64,000 nucleotides of DNA from Streptomyces sp. NBC_00576 (GCF_036345175.1 NZ_CP107780.1:8432001-8496000); one strand, 5' to 3'; positions 45,374 through 54,890 are shown, counted from the stretch's first letter. Notes: a model not told the origin generated them from the letters alone. A program made the numbers and translations.

Positions 45374-47143
45374 TCAGTTGCCGCCGGGCTCGACGGGGTT
45401 CAGTACCGGCCCCGTCCGCCCGGCGCCCTCCAGCTCCAGCACCCACACCTCGTTCACGCCCTCCCGCAGCACCGGCCCCGGCACATACAGCGAGCGCTGC
45501 GGCCCCACGCACCAGTAGCGCCCCAGCCCGAACCCGTTGACCCACACGAACCCGCGCGTCCACCCCGGCAGTTCGAGCAGGGCGTCCCCCGCCCCGAGCA
45601 CCGTCACGGCCCCCCGGTACAGCCCCGGGGCGTCCTCAGAGGGCAGCCCCGCGAAGGGCACCGCCCGTACGGCAGCCTCCTCGAACGCGTCCAGCCGCAG
45701 CCCGCGTGCCCGCACCCCGTGCAGAAACTGCCGCTCGTGCAGCACGCCCCCGGTGATGCCCTTCGGCTCGCCGACGCGCGGCCCGTAGTTGACCCTCCCC
45801 AGGGACTCCACCCACAGCTCCACGCGCGCGTGCCCCCCGACCGGCTCCGCGAGCCGCACGTCCCCCTCGCCGAGCACCCCGGCCCGCACCCCGTCGACGT
45901 ACACCACCGCCAGATCCCGCAGCCCGCGCACCGACAGCGGATACGGCCGCCGGGGTCCCGGAACGGTCACCGTGTAGCGCACGAGACCGCGGTCCACGTC
46001 CAGTTCCTCGAACGTGGGCGGCACCGGATGCTCCGTCTCGGGACCACCCAAGGTGTCGAGTACGGCGCTCAGCGGCGCCCAGTCGGTGAGGAGCGCAGTG
46101 GCCGGGGCGGCCAAGGGGGAGGGGGCGGGCGGCGGTTCGGGCGGCGGGGTGTCCGCGTACCCGGCGAGGACCTCCCGGAAGCGCCAGAACTTCTCCGTGG
46201 GGCGCCCCTGTTCGTCGATCGGGGCGTCGTAGTCGTACGACGTCACGTCCGGCTCCAGAGCGCCCTCGTGGACCTCCCCGAGAGCCGAACCACCGGCCCG
46301 GTTCGCGCCTGCCCAGCCCGCGAAGCTCGTACCGCCGTGCGCCACATAGACGTTGACCGACGCCCCGCACTCCAGGATCTCGCCCAGGGCCCGCGCCGCG
46401 TCCTCGGGATCCCGTACGACGTGCTCGGCGCCCCAGTGGTCGAACCAGCCGCACCAGAACTCCATGCACATCAGCGGGCCCGTCGGCCGGTGCCGACGCA
46501 GCGTCTCGAAGGCCACGCGCGCGTGGGCACCGAAATTCACCGTCGCCAGGACGCCCGGCAGCGAGCCGCCCGTCAGCATGTGGTCCTCCGGACCGTCCGA
46601 CGTGAACAACGGAACGCTCACACCCCCCGCCCGCAGCAGCCCGGCCAGCCGGTCCAGGTACTCCCGGTCGGAGCCATAGCTGCCGTACTCGTTCTCGACC
46701 TGCACCATCAGCACCGGGCCGCCCCGGTCGATCTGCCGCGACACGATCTCCGGGAGGAGACGGCTCAACCAGCGCTCCACGGGACCCAGAAAACGGGCGT
46801 CACGCGTGCGCGTGTGCCCCGTCAGCCAGTGCGGGAGGCCGCCGTTCTCCCATTCCGCGCAGATGTACGGGCCCGGCCGCACGATCGCCCACAGCCCCGC
46901 CTCCCGCGCCGCGTCCAGGAACCGGCCCACCTGCCCGACATCGCGGAAGTCACCGGGACGCGGCTCGTGCAGGTTCCACGGAACGTACGTCTCCACGCAG
47001 TTGAGGCCCATCGCCCGCAGCATCGCCAGCCGGTGCGCCCACTGCTCCTCGTGCACCCGGAAGTAGTGCAGCGCCCCGGACAGCAGCCGCACCGGGCGTC
47101 CGTCCAGCAGAAAGTCCGTGTCCCCCACCGTGAACTCGCTCAT
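45374..47143 (-). CDS. GH35 beta-galactosidase
   Basis: 589 residues from ATG 47143 (MSEFTVGDTDFLLDG); a GTG at 47158 would add five. TIM barrel of family 35: LLSGALHYFRVHEEQWAHRLAMLRAMGLNCVETYVPWNLHEP, RPGPYICAEWENGGLP, acid/base Glu152 in VQVENEYGSYG and nucleophile Glu228 in LMCMEFWCGWF. The C-terminal jelly-roll ends with the GFVWVNGFGLGRYW motif. No signal peptide, so it acts on imported galactosides. It is divergent from an AraC regulator with 129 bases between, the normal arrangement for an inducible sugar gene. Confidence 0.93.
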   Translation of the reverse strand: MSEFTVGDTDFLLDGRPVRLLSGALHYFRVHEEQWAHRLAMLRAMGLNCVETYVPWNLHEPRPGDFRDVGQVGRFLDAAREAGLWAIVRPGPYICAEWENGGLPHWLTGHTRTRDARFLGPVERWLSRLLPEIVSRQIDRGGPVLMVQVENEYGSYGSDREYLDRLAGLLRAGGVSVPLFTSDGPEDHMLTGGSLPGVLATVNFGAHARVAFETLRRHRPTGPLMCMEFWCGWFDHWGAEHVVRDPEDAARALGEILECGASVNVYVAHGGTSFAGWAGANRAGGSALGEVHEGALEPDVTSYDYDAPIDEQGRPTEKFWRFREVLAGYADTPPPEPPPAPSPLAAPATALLTDWAPLSAVLDTLGGPETEHPVPPTFEELDVDRGLVRYTVTVPGPRRPYPLSVRGLRDLAVVYVDGVRAGVLGEGDVRLAEPVGGHARVELWVESLGRVNYGPRVGEPKGITGGVLHERQFLHGVRARGLRLDAFEEAAVRAVPFAGLPSEDAPGLYRGAVTVLGAGDALLELPGWTRGFVWVNGFGLGRYWCVGPQRSLYVPGPVLREGVNEVWVLELEGAGRTGPVLNPVEPGGN

Positions 47144-47167
47144 GTGCCCCACCCTCACCCCTGGCGG

Positions 47168-47217
47168 CCGACAGCGTCCATGGACAAAGATCAGCGCCAG
47201 TTGGACCGGGCTGTCGG
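47168..47217. promoter_or_regulatory. Spaced inverted repeat between GH35 and AraC genes
   Basis: CCGACAGC at 47168 and GCTGTCGG at 47210 are perfect 8-base inverted arms 34 bases apart in the divergent promoter region. This could be a pair of AraC half-sites. Only a suggestion. Confidence 0.3.
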
Positions 47218-47272
47218 CGGCTCTCTACCGTCGGCGGAGGAGACGACCACGGCACAGGCGGGAGGAACGCGG

Positions 47273-48163
47273 ATGTACCGCACCTGGATGCGCTTCTTCA
47301 GCCCCGCGCCCGCCCACCACCGGCTCGGCCTCGTCTGCCTCGGTGTCGGCCTCCAGCACGGCGCCCTGCCCACCGTCGGACCGCGCGTCCTCGACCACCA
47401 CGTGGCCGTCGTCGTCAGCGGCGGCCGCGGCTGGTTCCAGGGCGCCGACGGACACCGCCGGCCCGTCACCGCGCCCACCCTGATCTGGCTCACCCCCGGC
47501 GCGGCCCACCACTACGGGCCCGACCCCGACACCGGCTGGGACGAGGCGTTCGTCGACTTCACCGGACCCGCCACCGCCACGTACGCCGAACTCGGCTACA
47601 TCGAACCCGAGCGACCCCTCGTACCCCTCACCGACGCCGGCCCCGCCCGGGCGGTGATCGGGCGCATGGCCCGCGCCGCACGCCGCGACAACCCCATCCT
47701 GGAGGTCGAGACGGCCGCCGCCGTACACGAACTGCTCGTCGCCCTGCGCCGCACCCGCGCCGACCTCGCACCCGACGGCGACCAGGTCCTCGCCGCCCTC
47801 GCCCGCGACGCCTGCCGGCCCCTGACCGTCGCCGAACACGCGGCCCGGCACGGCATGACCCCCGCCGAACTGCGCACCGCGGTACGACGGGGCGCCGGAT
47901 GCAGCCCCAAGGACTACCTCCTCGGCGTCCGGCTGGGCCGCGCCAAGGAACTCCTCGCCGCCACCGAACTGCCCGTCGCCGCCGTCGCCCGCCGCGTCGG
48001 CTACGACGACCCCGCGTACTTCTCCCGCCTCTTCACCCGCCGCGTCGGCATGGCCCCCGTCCACTTCCGCGCCCAACAGGGACGCACCGTCCCCGGCGGC
48101 TGGAGCGACCGCGTCCCCGACCCCGCCGACCCGCCGATGATCGAACACCCGCACACGACGTAA
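47273..48163 (+). CDS. AraC-family transcriptional regulator
   Basis: 296 residues, ATG at 47273 with GGGAGGA upstream. N-terminal cupin sensor domain (HHVAVVVSGGRGWFQGADGHRRPVTAPTLIWLTPGAAHHYGPD) of the AraC_binding type; C-terminal double helix-turn-helix with PLTVAEHAARHGMTPAELRTAVRRGAGCSPKDYLLGVRLGRAKELL and PVAAVARRVGYDDPAYFSRLFTRRVGMAPVHFR. Divergent from the GH35 beta-galactosidase, which it most probably activates in response to a sugar. Confidence 0.93.
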   Translation: MYRTWMRFFSPAPAHHRLGLVCLGVGLQHGALPTVGPRVLDHHVAVVVSGGRGWFQGADGHRRPVTAPTLIWLTPGAAHHYGPDPDTGWDEAFVDFTGPATATYAELGYIEPERPLVPLTDAGPARAVIGRMARAARRDNPILEVETAAAVHELLVALRRTRADLAPDGDQVLAALARDACRPLTVAEHAARHGMTPAELRTAVRRGAGCSPKDYLLGVRLGRAKELLAATELPVAAVARRVGYDDPAYFSRLFTRRVGMAPVHFRAQQGRTVPGGWSDRVPDPADPPMIEHPHTT

Positions 48164-48236
48164 CACCGAGATCCCGCCTACCTCACCCACCCCGCGAAAA
48201 CCCGACGCCCCACGAGCCCGTCCAATGCGCGCCACG

Positions 48237-48242
48237 TAATGT
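48237..48242 (+). promoter_or_regulatory. -10-like hexamer TAATGT for the chorismate mutase gene
   Basis: TAATGT ends eight bases before the ATG at 48251 and no ribosome site is present, suggesting a leaderless mRNA. Confidence 0.4.
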
Positions 48243-48250
48243 GGACGCCC

Positions 48251-48595
48251 ATGACCACCAGCAACAACCGTGAAGTCGACCCCGCGATCCGCGCGGAACT
48301 CGGCCGGCTGCGCGAGAGCATCGACAACATCGACGCCGCCGTCGTCCACATGCTCGCGGAGCGCTTCAAGTGCACCCAGCAGGTCGGCCACCTCAAAGCC
48401 GCACACCAACTGCCTCCCGCCGACCCGAACCGCGAGGCCCAGCAGATCGCCCGTCTGCGCCGACTCGCCGAAAGCGCCAACCTCGACCCCGCGTTCGCCG
48501 AGAAGCTCCTCAACTTCATCATCGCCGAGGTGATCAGACACCACGAGCGCATTGCCGACGACGCCCTGAACGGCGGGAAACCGCCGGTGAATTGA
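48251..48595 (+). CDS. Chorismate mutase, stand-alone AroQ type
   Basis: Converts chorismate to prephenate for phenylalanine and tyrosine. 114 residues, ATG at 48251. All-helical AroQ domain: ELGRLRESIDNIDAAVVHMLAERFKCTQQVGHLKAAHQLPPADPNREAQQIARL, with the Arg, Lys and Glu/Gln residues that hold chorismate, and the third helix FAEKLLNFIIAEVIRHHERIA. No signal peptide, so it is the cytosolic form. It competes with TrpE in this same window for chorismate. Upstream TAATGT suggests leaderless initiation. Confidence 0.9.
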   Translation: MTTSNNREVDPAIRAELGRLRESIDNIDAAVVHMLAERFKCTQQVGHLKAAHQLPPADPNREAQQIARLRRLAESANLDPAFAEKLLNFIIAEVIRHHERIADDALNGGKPPVN

Positions 48596-48736
48596 CCCCC
48601 GGGGCGTGACAGCCGGGCACCCGTGGAGGCATGCTGCGCTGTGCACTCCTTGTGCACTCGTAGTCAGCCGACGAGCACTGCGCGTCAGCACCACGGGTTA
48701 CCTGCTGGTTGCCCACCCGGGAGGGGACGTCGGGCC

Positions 48737-49213
48737 ATGCCGTCGGATGCCAAGATCCTCATCGTCGACGACCACGAGGACACCCTGTACGCCCTGGAGA
48801 GCGCCCTGGCCCCGCTCGGCTACCTGCTCGCCCGCGCCACCAGCGGCGACGAGGCGCTCAAACAGGTACTGCGCGGCCAGGTCGGCCTCCTCCTGCTCGA
48901 CGTCCGCATGCCTGGCGTCAGCGGCCTCGACGTCGTGCGCTATATGCGCCGCCTCGAACAGACCCAGCACATCCCCGTCGTCCTGCTCACCGGCTTCGGC
49001 CCCGACGCCGAACTCACCTCCACCGCGTTCCGCCTCGGCGTCGCCGACCTCGTCATGAAACCCATCGACCCCTGGACCCTGCGCACCAAGGTCCGCTACC
49101 TCTACGACGCCCACCGCCGCCACCTGGCCCTCGAACAGGAGGTGCGGGAACTCCGCGCCCTCGTCAAGGATCACGACGTACTCACCCGCACCCTGGAGGA
49201 GGACCGCACCTAG
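48737..49213 (+). CDS. Single-domain response regulator with coiled-coil tail
   Basis: 158 residues, ATG at 48737 preceded by GGGAGGGGACG. Receiver domain residues 5-122: acidic pair in ILIVDDHEDT, phospho-acceptor Asp55 in LLLLDVRMPG, Thr in VVLLTGFG and Lys in LVMKPIDPW. After it comes only a helical tail (HRRHLALEQEVRELRALVKDHDVLTRTLEED) likely to form a coiled coil. There is no DNA-binding output domain and no histidine kinase nearby, so it probably acts by protein contact. Confidence 0.9.
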   Translation: MPSDAKILIVDDHEDTLYALESALAPLGYLLARATSGDEALKQVLRGQVGLLLLDVRMPGVSGLDVVRYMRRLEQTQHIPVVLLTGFGPDAELTSTAFRLGVADLVMKPIDPWTLRTKVRYLYDAHRRHLALEQEVRELRALVKDHDVLTRTLEEDRT

Positions 49214-49339
49214 GCACCGCGAACGGCCCACAAACCGCCCACAAACGGCCTCACAGGCCGGACCGGAGGCAGGGGCGCACGCACGGACGAACCACGTGTA
49301 CCGATCCGCCCCTGTGCCCTGTCAGCGGCATCAGGCAGC

Positions 49340-51856
49340 ATGTCCTCCATGTCCGTACTGACGCGCGACGAAGCGCAAGCCCGTGCCACCCTCCTGGACG
49401 TCCACCGGTACACGGTCGAACTCGACCTCACCACCGGGGACGACACCTTCGACTCCCGCACCGTGATCCGCTTCGCGGTGACGGCGGGCCACACCGGCGC
49501 GGACACATTCGTCGAGGTCAGGCCCGCCGAGCTGCGCTCCGCCACCCTCGACGGCCACCCCCTGGACCCCAGCAGCCTCAGCGACGGCCGACTGCCCCTG
49601 ACGGGCCTCGCCGAGGGCGAACACGAACTGCGCGTGGACGCCGCGATGCGCTACTCCCGCACCGGCGAGGGCATGCACCGCTTCACCGACCCCGCCGACG
49701 ACGAGACCTACCTCTACACCCAGATGTCCCTGGAGGACGCGGCAGCCGTCTTCGCCAACTTCAACCAGCCCGACCTCAAGGCCGTCTTCGAGTTCACCGT
49801 GCGCGCCCCCGAGGGCTGGACCGTCCTCGCCAACGGCATCACCACCGAAACCGCAGACGGACTCTGGCAGGCCGCCCCCACCCCCCGCATCTCCACCTAC
49901 CTCGTCGCCGTCGCCGCCGGCCCCTGGCACTCCGTCCGCAGCGAACACCGCGGCCTCCCCTTCGGCCTCCACTGCCGCCGCTCCCTCGCCCCCCACCTCG
50001 ACACCGACGCCGACGAACTCCTCGACATCACGCGCGCGTGCTTCGACCGCTACCACGAGAAGTTCGAGGAGCCCTACCCCTTCGACTCCTACGACCAGGC
50101 GTTCGTCCCCGAATTCAACTTCGGCGCCATGGAGAACCCCGGCCTCGTCACCTTCCGCGACGAGTTCGTCTACCGCTCCGCCGTCACCGACACCGAACGC
50201 CAGACCCGCGCCATGGTCATCGCCCACGAAATGGCCCACATGTGGTTCGGCGACCTCGTCACCCTCCAATGGTGGGACGACATCTGGCTCAACGAGTCCT
50301 TCGCCGAGTACATGGGCTACCAGACCCTCACCGAAGCCACCCGCTTCACCGACACCTGGACCGACTTCGGCGTCTCCCGCAAAGCCTGGGGCTACGACGC
50401 CGACCAACGCCCCTCCACCCATCCCGTCGCCCCCGAAGCCGTCGACGACACCGCCGCCGCCCTCGTCAACTTCGACGGCATCTCCTACGCCAAGGGCGCC
50501 TCCGCCCTGCGCCAACTCGTCGCCTGGCTCGGCGAGAAGGACTTCCTCGCCGGCATCAACACCCACTTCGCCCGCCACCGCTTCGGCAACGCCACCCTCG
50601 CCGACTTCATCGACTCCCTCGCCGCCGCCACCGAGCGCGACGTCCACGCCTGGGCCGACGCCTGGCTGCGCACCACCGGCGTCGACACCCTCACCCCCCG
50701 CCTCACCAACGGCGACGCCGGCGGCCACACCCTCACCGTCCGCCACGACGGCAGCCGCCCCCACCGCGTCGCCATAGGCCTCTACGACCACGACGTCGCC
50801 GGCGACGGCACCCTCACCCTCCGCGAACGCCTCGACCTCGACATCCCGCAGGACGCCCCGCACCCCATCGGCAAGCGCCCCGCCCTGCTCCTCGTCAACG
50901 ACGGCGACCTGACCTACGCCAAGGTCCGCTTCGACCCCGAATCCTTCAAAACCGTCCGCACCGCCCTCTCCGGCCTCCCGGACCCGCTCACCCGCGCGGT
51001 CGTCTGGAACGCCCTGCGGGACGCCGTACGCGACGGCCAGTTCCCGCCCGCGGACTATCTGGAGACCGTCCGCGCCCACCTCCCGCGCGAAACGGACCTC
51101 GCCCTCGTCCAAGGCGTCCTCACCTTCGCGTCGACCGTCGTCGCCGACCGCTACCTGCCCCCGCAGGAACGGCCCGCCGCCCTCGCCACCCTCGCCTCCC
51201 TGTGCCGCGACCTCATCCGCCGCACCGAGGACGGTGACCACCCCGGCCTGCGCCTCATCGCCGTACGCCACTTCATCGCCGTCGCCGCCCACCCCGACAC
51301 CATCGCCGCCTGGCTCGCCGACGGCACCGTCCCCGGCGGCCCCGAACTCGACCCCGAACTGCGCTGGCGCGTCCTGGCCCGGCTCGCCGTACTCGGCGCC
51401 ACCGACGAGACGGAGATCGACGCGGAACTCGCCCGCGACCCCAGCGCCTCCGGCCAGGAAGGCGCCGCCCGCTGCCGCGCCGCCCTGCCCGACCCCGAGT
51501 CCAAACTCCGGGCCTGGGAACAGATGTTCACCTCGGACGCGCTCTCCAACTACCTCTTCGTCGCCACCGCCCAGGGCTTCTGGCAGCCCGAACAGACCGA
51601 CCTCACCGAGGAGTACGTCAAGCGGTACTGGACCGACGCCGTCGCCGTCGCCACCCACCGAGGCCCCGCCATCGCCGACGCCGCCGGCCGCTGGGCCTTC
51701 CCCGCCCACGCAGTCACCCCCGAGACCCTCCGCCTCGGCGAGAAGTGCCTGCGCGACGCCGCCCCGATACCGTCCCTGCGCCGCAAACTCGCCGACCAAC
51801 TCGACGACCTGGCACGCGCACTGCGCGTCCGGGAAGGAGCCCGGGAACAGGCGTAA
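49340..51856 (+). CDS. pepN: Aminopeptidase N (M1 family)
   Basis: Zinc aminopeptidase that trims N-terminal residues from peptides. 838 residues from ATG 49340; ATG at 49349 (MSVLTRDEAQ) is an equally likely start. Substrate motif GAMEN at residues 262-266, zinc site His296-Glu297-x-x-His300 in AHEMAHMWFGDLV and the third ligand Glu in WLNESFAEYMG. C-terminal helical domain complete. No signal peptide. Streptomyces usually has another pepN, so this could be a second copy. A strong hairpin follows immediately after the stop. Confidence 0.95.
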   Translation: MSSMSVLTRDEAQARATLLDVHRYTVELDLTTGDDTFDSRTVIRFAVTAGHTGADTFVEVRPAELRSATLDGHPLDPSSLSDGRLPLTGLAEGEHELRVDAAMRYSRTGEGMHRFTDPADDETYLYTQMSLEDAAAVFANFNQPDLKAVFEFTVRAPEGWTVLANGITTETADGLWQAAPTPRISTYLVAVAAGPWHSVRSEHRGLPFGLHCRRSLAPHLDTDADELLDITRACFDRYHEKFEEPYPFDSYDQAFVPEFNFGAMENPGLVTFRDEFVYRSAVTDTERQTRAMVIAHEMAHMWFGDLVTLQWWDDIWLNESFAEYMGYQTLTEATRFTDTWTDFGVSRKAWGYDADQRPSTHPVAPEAVDDTAAALVNFDGISYAKGASALRQLVAWLGEKDFLAGINTHFARHRFGNATLADFIDSLAAATERDVHAWADAWLRTTGVDTLTPRLTNGDAGGHTLTVRHDGSRPHRVAIGLYDHDVAGDGTLTLRERLDLDIPQDAPHPIGKRPALLLVNDGDLTYAKVRFDPESFKTVRTALSGLPDPLTRAVVWNALRDAVRDGQFPPADYLETVRAHLPRETDLALVQGVLTFASTVVADRYLPPQERPAALATLASLCRDLIRRTEDGDHPGLRLIAVRHFIAVAAHPDTIAAWLADGTVPGGPELDPELRWRVLARLAVLGATDETEIDAELARDPSASGQEGAARCRAALPDPESKLRAWEQMFTSDALSNYLFVATAQGFWQPEQTDLTEEYVKRYWTDAVAVATHRGPAIADAAGRWAFPAHAVTPETLRLGEKCLRDAAPIPSLRRKLADQLDDLARALRVREGAREQA

Positions 51857-51862
51857 CGCCCG

Positions 51863-51893
51863 GTGGGGCATGGGGGCCCACCCCATGCCCCAC
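51863..51893 (+). terminator. Strong terminator hairpin after pepN
   Basis: Perfect 13-bp stem GTGGGGCATGGGG / CCCCATGCCCCAC with a five-base loop, starting seven bases after the stop. It separates pepN from the decarboxylase-hydroxylase pair. Confidence 0.8.
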
Positions 51894-52014
51894 ACACCTC
51901 CCGACGGCAACCCCCGTACCCCCTTTCGGGTTCCGATCGTTGGTCTTCCCGGGCGCGTCGCCCCCGCCCCGTCCAAGCTGGAACTCCCCAGCCACGCGCC
52001 CCGGGAGGACCACC

Positions 52015-53376
52015 ATGCGCACGCCGCCCCTCGCCTCAGGCGCCGAAGGCCCCGACGCCCTGCGGCCGTTGCTCGACACGGTCCTCGACGCGCTCGCGGA
52101 CGGCGGACACGCGCGCGGCGGCCCCCTCCCCGCCGGCGGCCCCGAAACCGTCGCCCAGCGCATACGCGACGCAGTCGGTGACGTACTGCCCGACAAGGGC
52201 GACCCCAACGCCCTCTACGACCTCGTACGCGCCCTCGCCGAAGGCGCCGCCGACCCCGCCCACCCCCACTGCGCAGCCCACCTCCACTGCCCGCCCCTCG
52301 CCGTCGCCACCGCCGCCGACCTCGCCGCCAGCGTCCTCAACCCCTCCCTCGACTCCTGGGACCAGGCCCCGGCCGCCTCCGAACTGGAAACCCTCGTCAC
52401 CCGCACGCTCGCCGCCGAGACCGGCGCCGCTGACGCCCTCGTCACCACCGGCGGCACCGAATCCAACCAACTCGCCCTGCTCCTCGCCCGCGAGACACAC
52501 CCAGGCGTCCGCCTCGTACACGGCGCCAACGCCCACCACTCCCTGCCCCGCGCCGCCTGGCTCCTCGGACTCCCCGAACCCGTCACAGTCCCCGCCCCCG
52601 CCGGCACCCTCGACCCCGCCGCCCTCGACGAGGCACTGACGGAACTGCCCGGCCCCCGCGGCTCACTCCTCGTCGCCGCCACCGCCGGCACCACCGACGC
52701 CGGACTCATCGACCCGCTGCCCCAGATCGCCGCCCTCTGTGCAGCTCACGGCGCCCGGCTCCACATCGACGCCGCCTACGGAGGCGGACTCCTCTTCAGC
52801 GAACGCCACCGCCCCAAACTGACCGGCCTCGAACACGCCGACACCGTCACCCTCGACCTGCACAAACTCGGCTGGCAACCCGTCGCCGCGGGCCTCCTCA
52901 CCGTAAAAAACCCCCACGACCTCACCGCACTCGCCCACCACGCCGACTACCTCAACGCCGACGACGACACCGAAGCAGGCCTCCCCGACCTCCTCGGCCG
53001 CTCCCTGCGCACCACCCGACGACCCGACATCCTCAAAATCGCCGCCACCCTCAAAACCCTCGGCCGCGAAGGACTCGGCGCCCTCGTCGACCAGGTCTGC
53101 GCCCACGCCCACGAGTTCGCCCGCCTCGTCCAGACCCACCCCGGCTTCGAACTCCACGCCCCACCCACCATCAGCACCGTGCTCTTCCGACCCGGCGAAG
53201 CGACCGACGACGCCGTCGCCGACATACGCCGAAAACTCCTCCACGACGGCCGCGCCGTCCTCGGCCGCGCCCACCTCGACGGCCGCCTCTGGCTCAAGGT
53301 CACCCTCCTCAACCCCCACACCCGGCCGGACGACCTGGCCGCACTCCTGAAGCTGGTGGAAGGAAACACCTCCTGA
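52015..53376 (+). CDS. PLP-dependent group II amino-acid decarboxylase
   Basis: 453 residues, ATG at 52015 with GGGAGGAC upstream. Fold type I PLP enzyme: TTGGTESNQLALLLAR (phosphate loop), HIDAAYGGGLLF with the PLP Asp, and Lys284 in DTVTLDLHKLGW as the PLP lysine. Related to lysine/ornithine/DABA decarboxylases of siderophore pathways (DesA-like) but shorter at the N-terminus than DesA. Its stop shares one base with the start of the N-hydroxylase gene, so it probably makes the diamine (cadaverine or putrescine) hydroxylated by the partner. An iron box is not evident upstream. Confidence 0.88.
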   Translation: MRTPPLASGAEGPDALRPLLDTVLDALADGGHARGGPLPAGGPETVAQRIRDAVGDVLPDKGDPNALYDLVRALAEGAADPAHPHCAAHLHCPPLAVATAADLAASVLNPSLDSWDQAPAASELETLVTRTLAAETGAADALVTTGGTESNQLALLLARETHPGVRLVHGANAHHSLPRAAWLLGLPEPVTVPAPAGTLDPAALDEALTELPGPRGSLLVAATAGTTDAGLIDPLPQIAALCAAHGARLHIDAAYGGGLLFSERHRPKLTGLEHADTVTLDLHKLGWQPVAAGLLTVKNPHDLTALAHHADYLNADDDTEAGLPDLLGRSLRTTRRPDILKIAATLKTLGREGLGALVDQVCAHAHEFARLVQTHPGFELHAPPTISTVLFRPGEATDDAVADIRRKLLHDGRAVLGRAHLDGRLWLKVTLLNPHTRPDDLAALLKLVEGNTS

Positions 53377-54860
53377 TGACACCCCCCACACCCCCCACGC
53401 CCGCCGACAGCCCAGCCGCCACCCCCGCCCGCCCCGACCCGAACGCCCCCCACGACCTCGTCGGCATCGGCATCGGCCCCTGCAACCTCTCCCTCGCCGC
53501 GCTCGCCCAGCCCCTCCCCGAACTCGACACCGTCTTCTACGAACAACACCCCCGCTTCGACTGGCACCCCGGACTCCTCATCGACGGCTCCACCGTCCAA
53601 GTCCCCTTCCTCGCCGACCTGGTCACCCTCGCCGACCCCGCCAGCCCCTGGTCCTTCCTCAGCTACCTCAAAAGCCGCGACCGGCTCTTCCCGTTCTACT
53701 TCGCCGAGCGCTTCCACATGCAACGCGCCGAATACGACGCCTACTGCCGCTGGGTCAGCCAGAACCTCCCCCGACTCCACTTCGGACACCAGGTCGACGC
53801 CGTCCGCTGGAACCCCGAACGAGACGTGTTCGAAGTCGACTTCACCCAACTCGACGCCGACGGAGAAGCCGAAGCACTCGGCCGGACCTACACGAAGAAC
53901 GTCGTCCTCGGCATCGGCAGCGAACCCCACATCCCCGAACCCCTCAAACCACTCGTCGAAGCCCCCACCGTGCCCGTCCTGCACGCAGCCGACTACCTCG
54001 CCCACCGCGACCGGCTCCTCACCGCCGAACACATCACCGTCATCGGCTCAGGACAGACCGGCGCCGAGATCTTCCTCGACCTCCTCCGCCACCGCCCCGC
54101 CGGCCGCGAGAAAATCCACTGGCTGGGACGCACCGAAGCCTTCGCCCCCATGGAGTACTCCAAACTCGGCCTCGAACACTTCACCCCCGACCACACCCGC
54201 TACTTCCACGCCCTCACCGAACCCGTACGCGACCGCCTCGTCGCCGCCCAATGGCAACTCCACAAAGGCATCAGCGCCGACACCATCGCCGCCATCCACG
54301 ACGAGCTCTACCACCGCACCCTCCACGGCGGCTGGCCCGAAACCGTCCTCACCCCCGGCGTCCACGTCCGCACCGCCGGCCGCGTCGCCACCACCAAAAT
54401 CGAACTCCACCTCGAACACACCCAGCAGGGCACCCGCTCCCGCCTCACCACCGACGCCGTCGTCCTCGCCACCGGCTACCGCGACCGCCCCCTCGACCGC
54501 ATCCTCGCCGGCCTCGACCCCTACCTCCGCCGCGACAACGCCGAACGCCCCCGCATCGACGAACAGTTCAGACTCGTCCTCGACCCCGCCATCACCGGAT
54601 CAGGCAGCCACGTCTACGTCCAGAACGCCGAACTCCACACCCACGGCGTCGGCACCCCCGACCTCGGACTCGTCGCCTGGCGCAGCGCCGCCATCCTCAA
54701 CTCCCTCACCGGCAACACCCCCTACCCCCAGCCCACGAGAACCGCCTTCACCACCTTCGGCCTCGAACAACCACTGCCCGCGGTCCCCACCCCCCGGCAG
54801 AGCCAGGAACGAGAAAAGGGCCAGCACCATGTGCTGACCCCCCTCGTCGACGGAATCTGA
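53376..54860 (+). CDS. L-lysine/ornithine N-monooxygenase family (siderophore type)
   Basis: FAD/NADPH enzyme that hydroxylates a terminal amine to a hydroxamate precursor. 494 residues, ATG at 53376 in a TGATG overlap. Motifs: VGIGIGPCNLSLAAL (FAD), FDWHPGLLIDGSTVQVPFLADLVTL (substrate), VIGSGQTGAEIFLDLL (NADPH) and DAVVLATGYRDRPLDRIL. Similar to DesB/RhbE amine hydroxylases. The acyltransferase and NIS synthetase that normally follow (DesC, DesD) are absent; the next gene is convergent. It must feed a pathway encoded elsewhere, or act alone. Confidence 0.9.
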   Translation: MTPPTPPTPADSPAATPARPDPNAPHDLVGIGIGPCNLSLAALAQPLPELDTVFYEQHPRFDWHPGLLIDGSTVQVPFLADLVTLADPASPWSFLSYLKSRDRLFPFYFAERFHMQRAEYDAYCRWVSQNLPRLHFGHQVDAVRWNPERDVFEVDFTQLDADGEAEALGRTYTKNVVLGIGSEPHIPEPLKPLVEAPTVPVLHAADYLAHRDRLLTAEHITVIGSGQTGAEIFLDLLRHRPAGREKIHWLGRTEAFAPMEYSKLGLEHFTPDHTRYFHALTEPVRDRLVAAQWQLHKGISADTIAAIHDELYHRTLHGGWPETVLTPGVHVRTAGRVATTKIELHLEHTQQGTRSRLTTDAVVLATGYRDRPLDRILAGLDPYLRRDNAERPRIDEQFRLVLDPAITGSGSHVYVQNAELHTHGVGTPDLGLVAWRSAAILNSLTGNTPYPQPTRTAFTTFGLEQPLPAVPTPRQSQEREKGQHHVLTPLVDGI

Positions 54861-54890
54861 CGCAACCCGCCGCCTACCGCAGACCGGTGA

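Noticed and set aside
44453..48163. Open frame of over 1,200 codons on the plus strand across the protease, GH35 and AraC genes
   Set aside because: Only its last 297 codons (AraC regulator, from 47273) are real; the rest is a shadow frame over the trypsin and the minus-strand GH35 gene.
49331..51976. 881-codon minus-strand frame opposite pepN
   Set aside because: Gly/Val/Glu low-complexity translation, no ribosome site or domain; pepN with GAMEN and HExxH motifs is the true gene.
52015..54860. Complete desferrioxamine cluster
   Set aside because: Only the decarboxylase and hydroxylase are present; no acyltransferase, synthetase, ferric-siderophore transporter or clear iron box.
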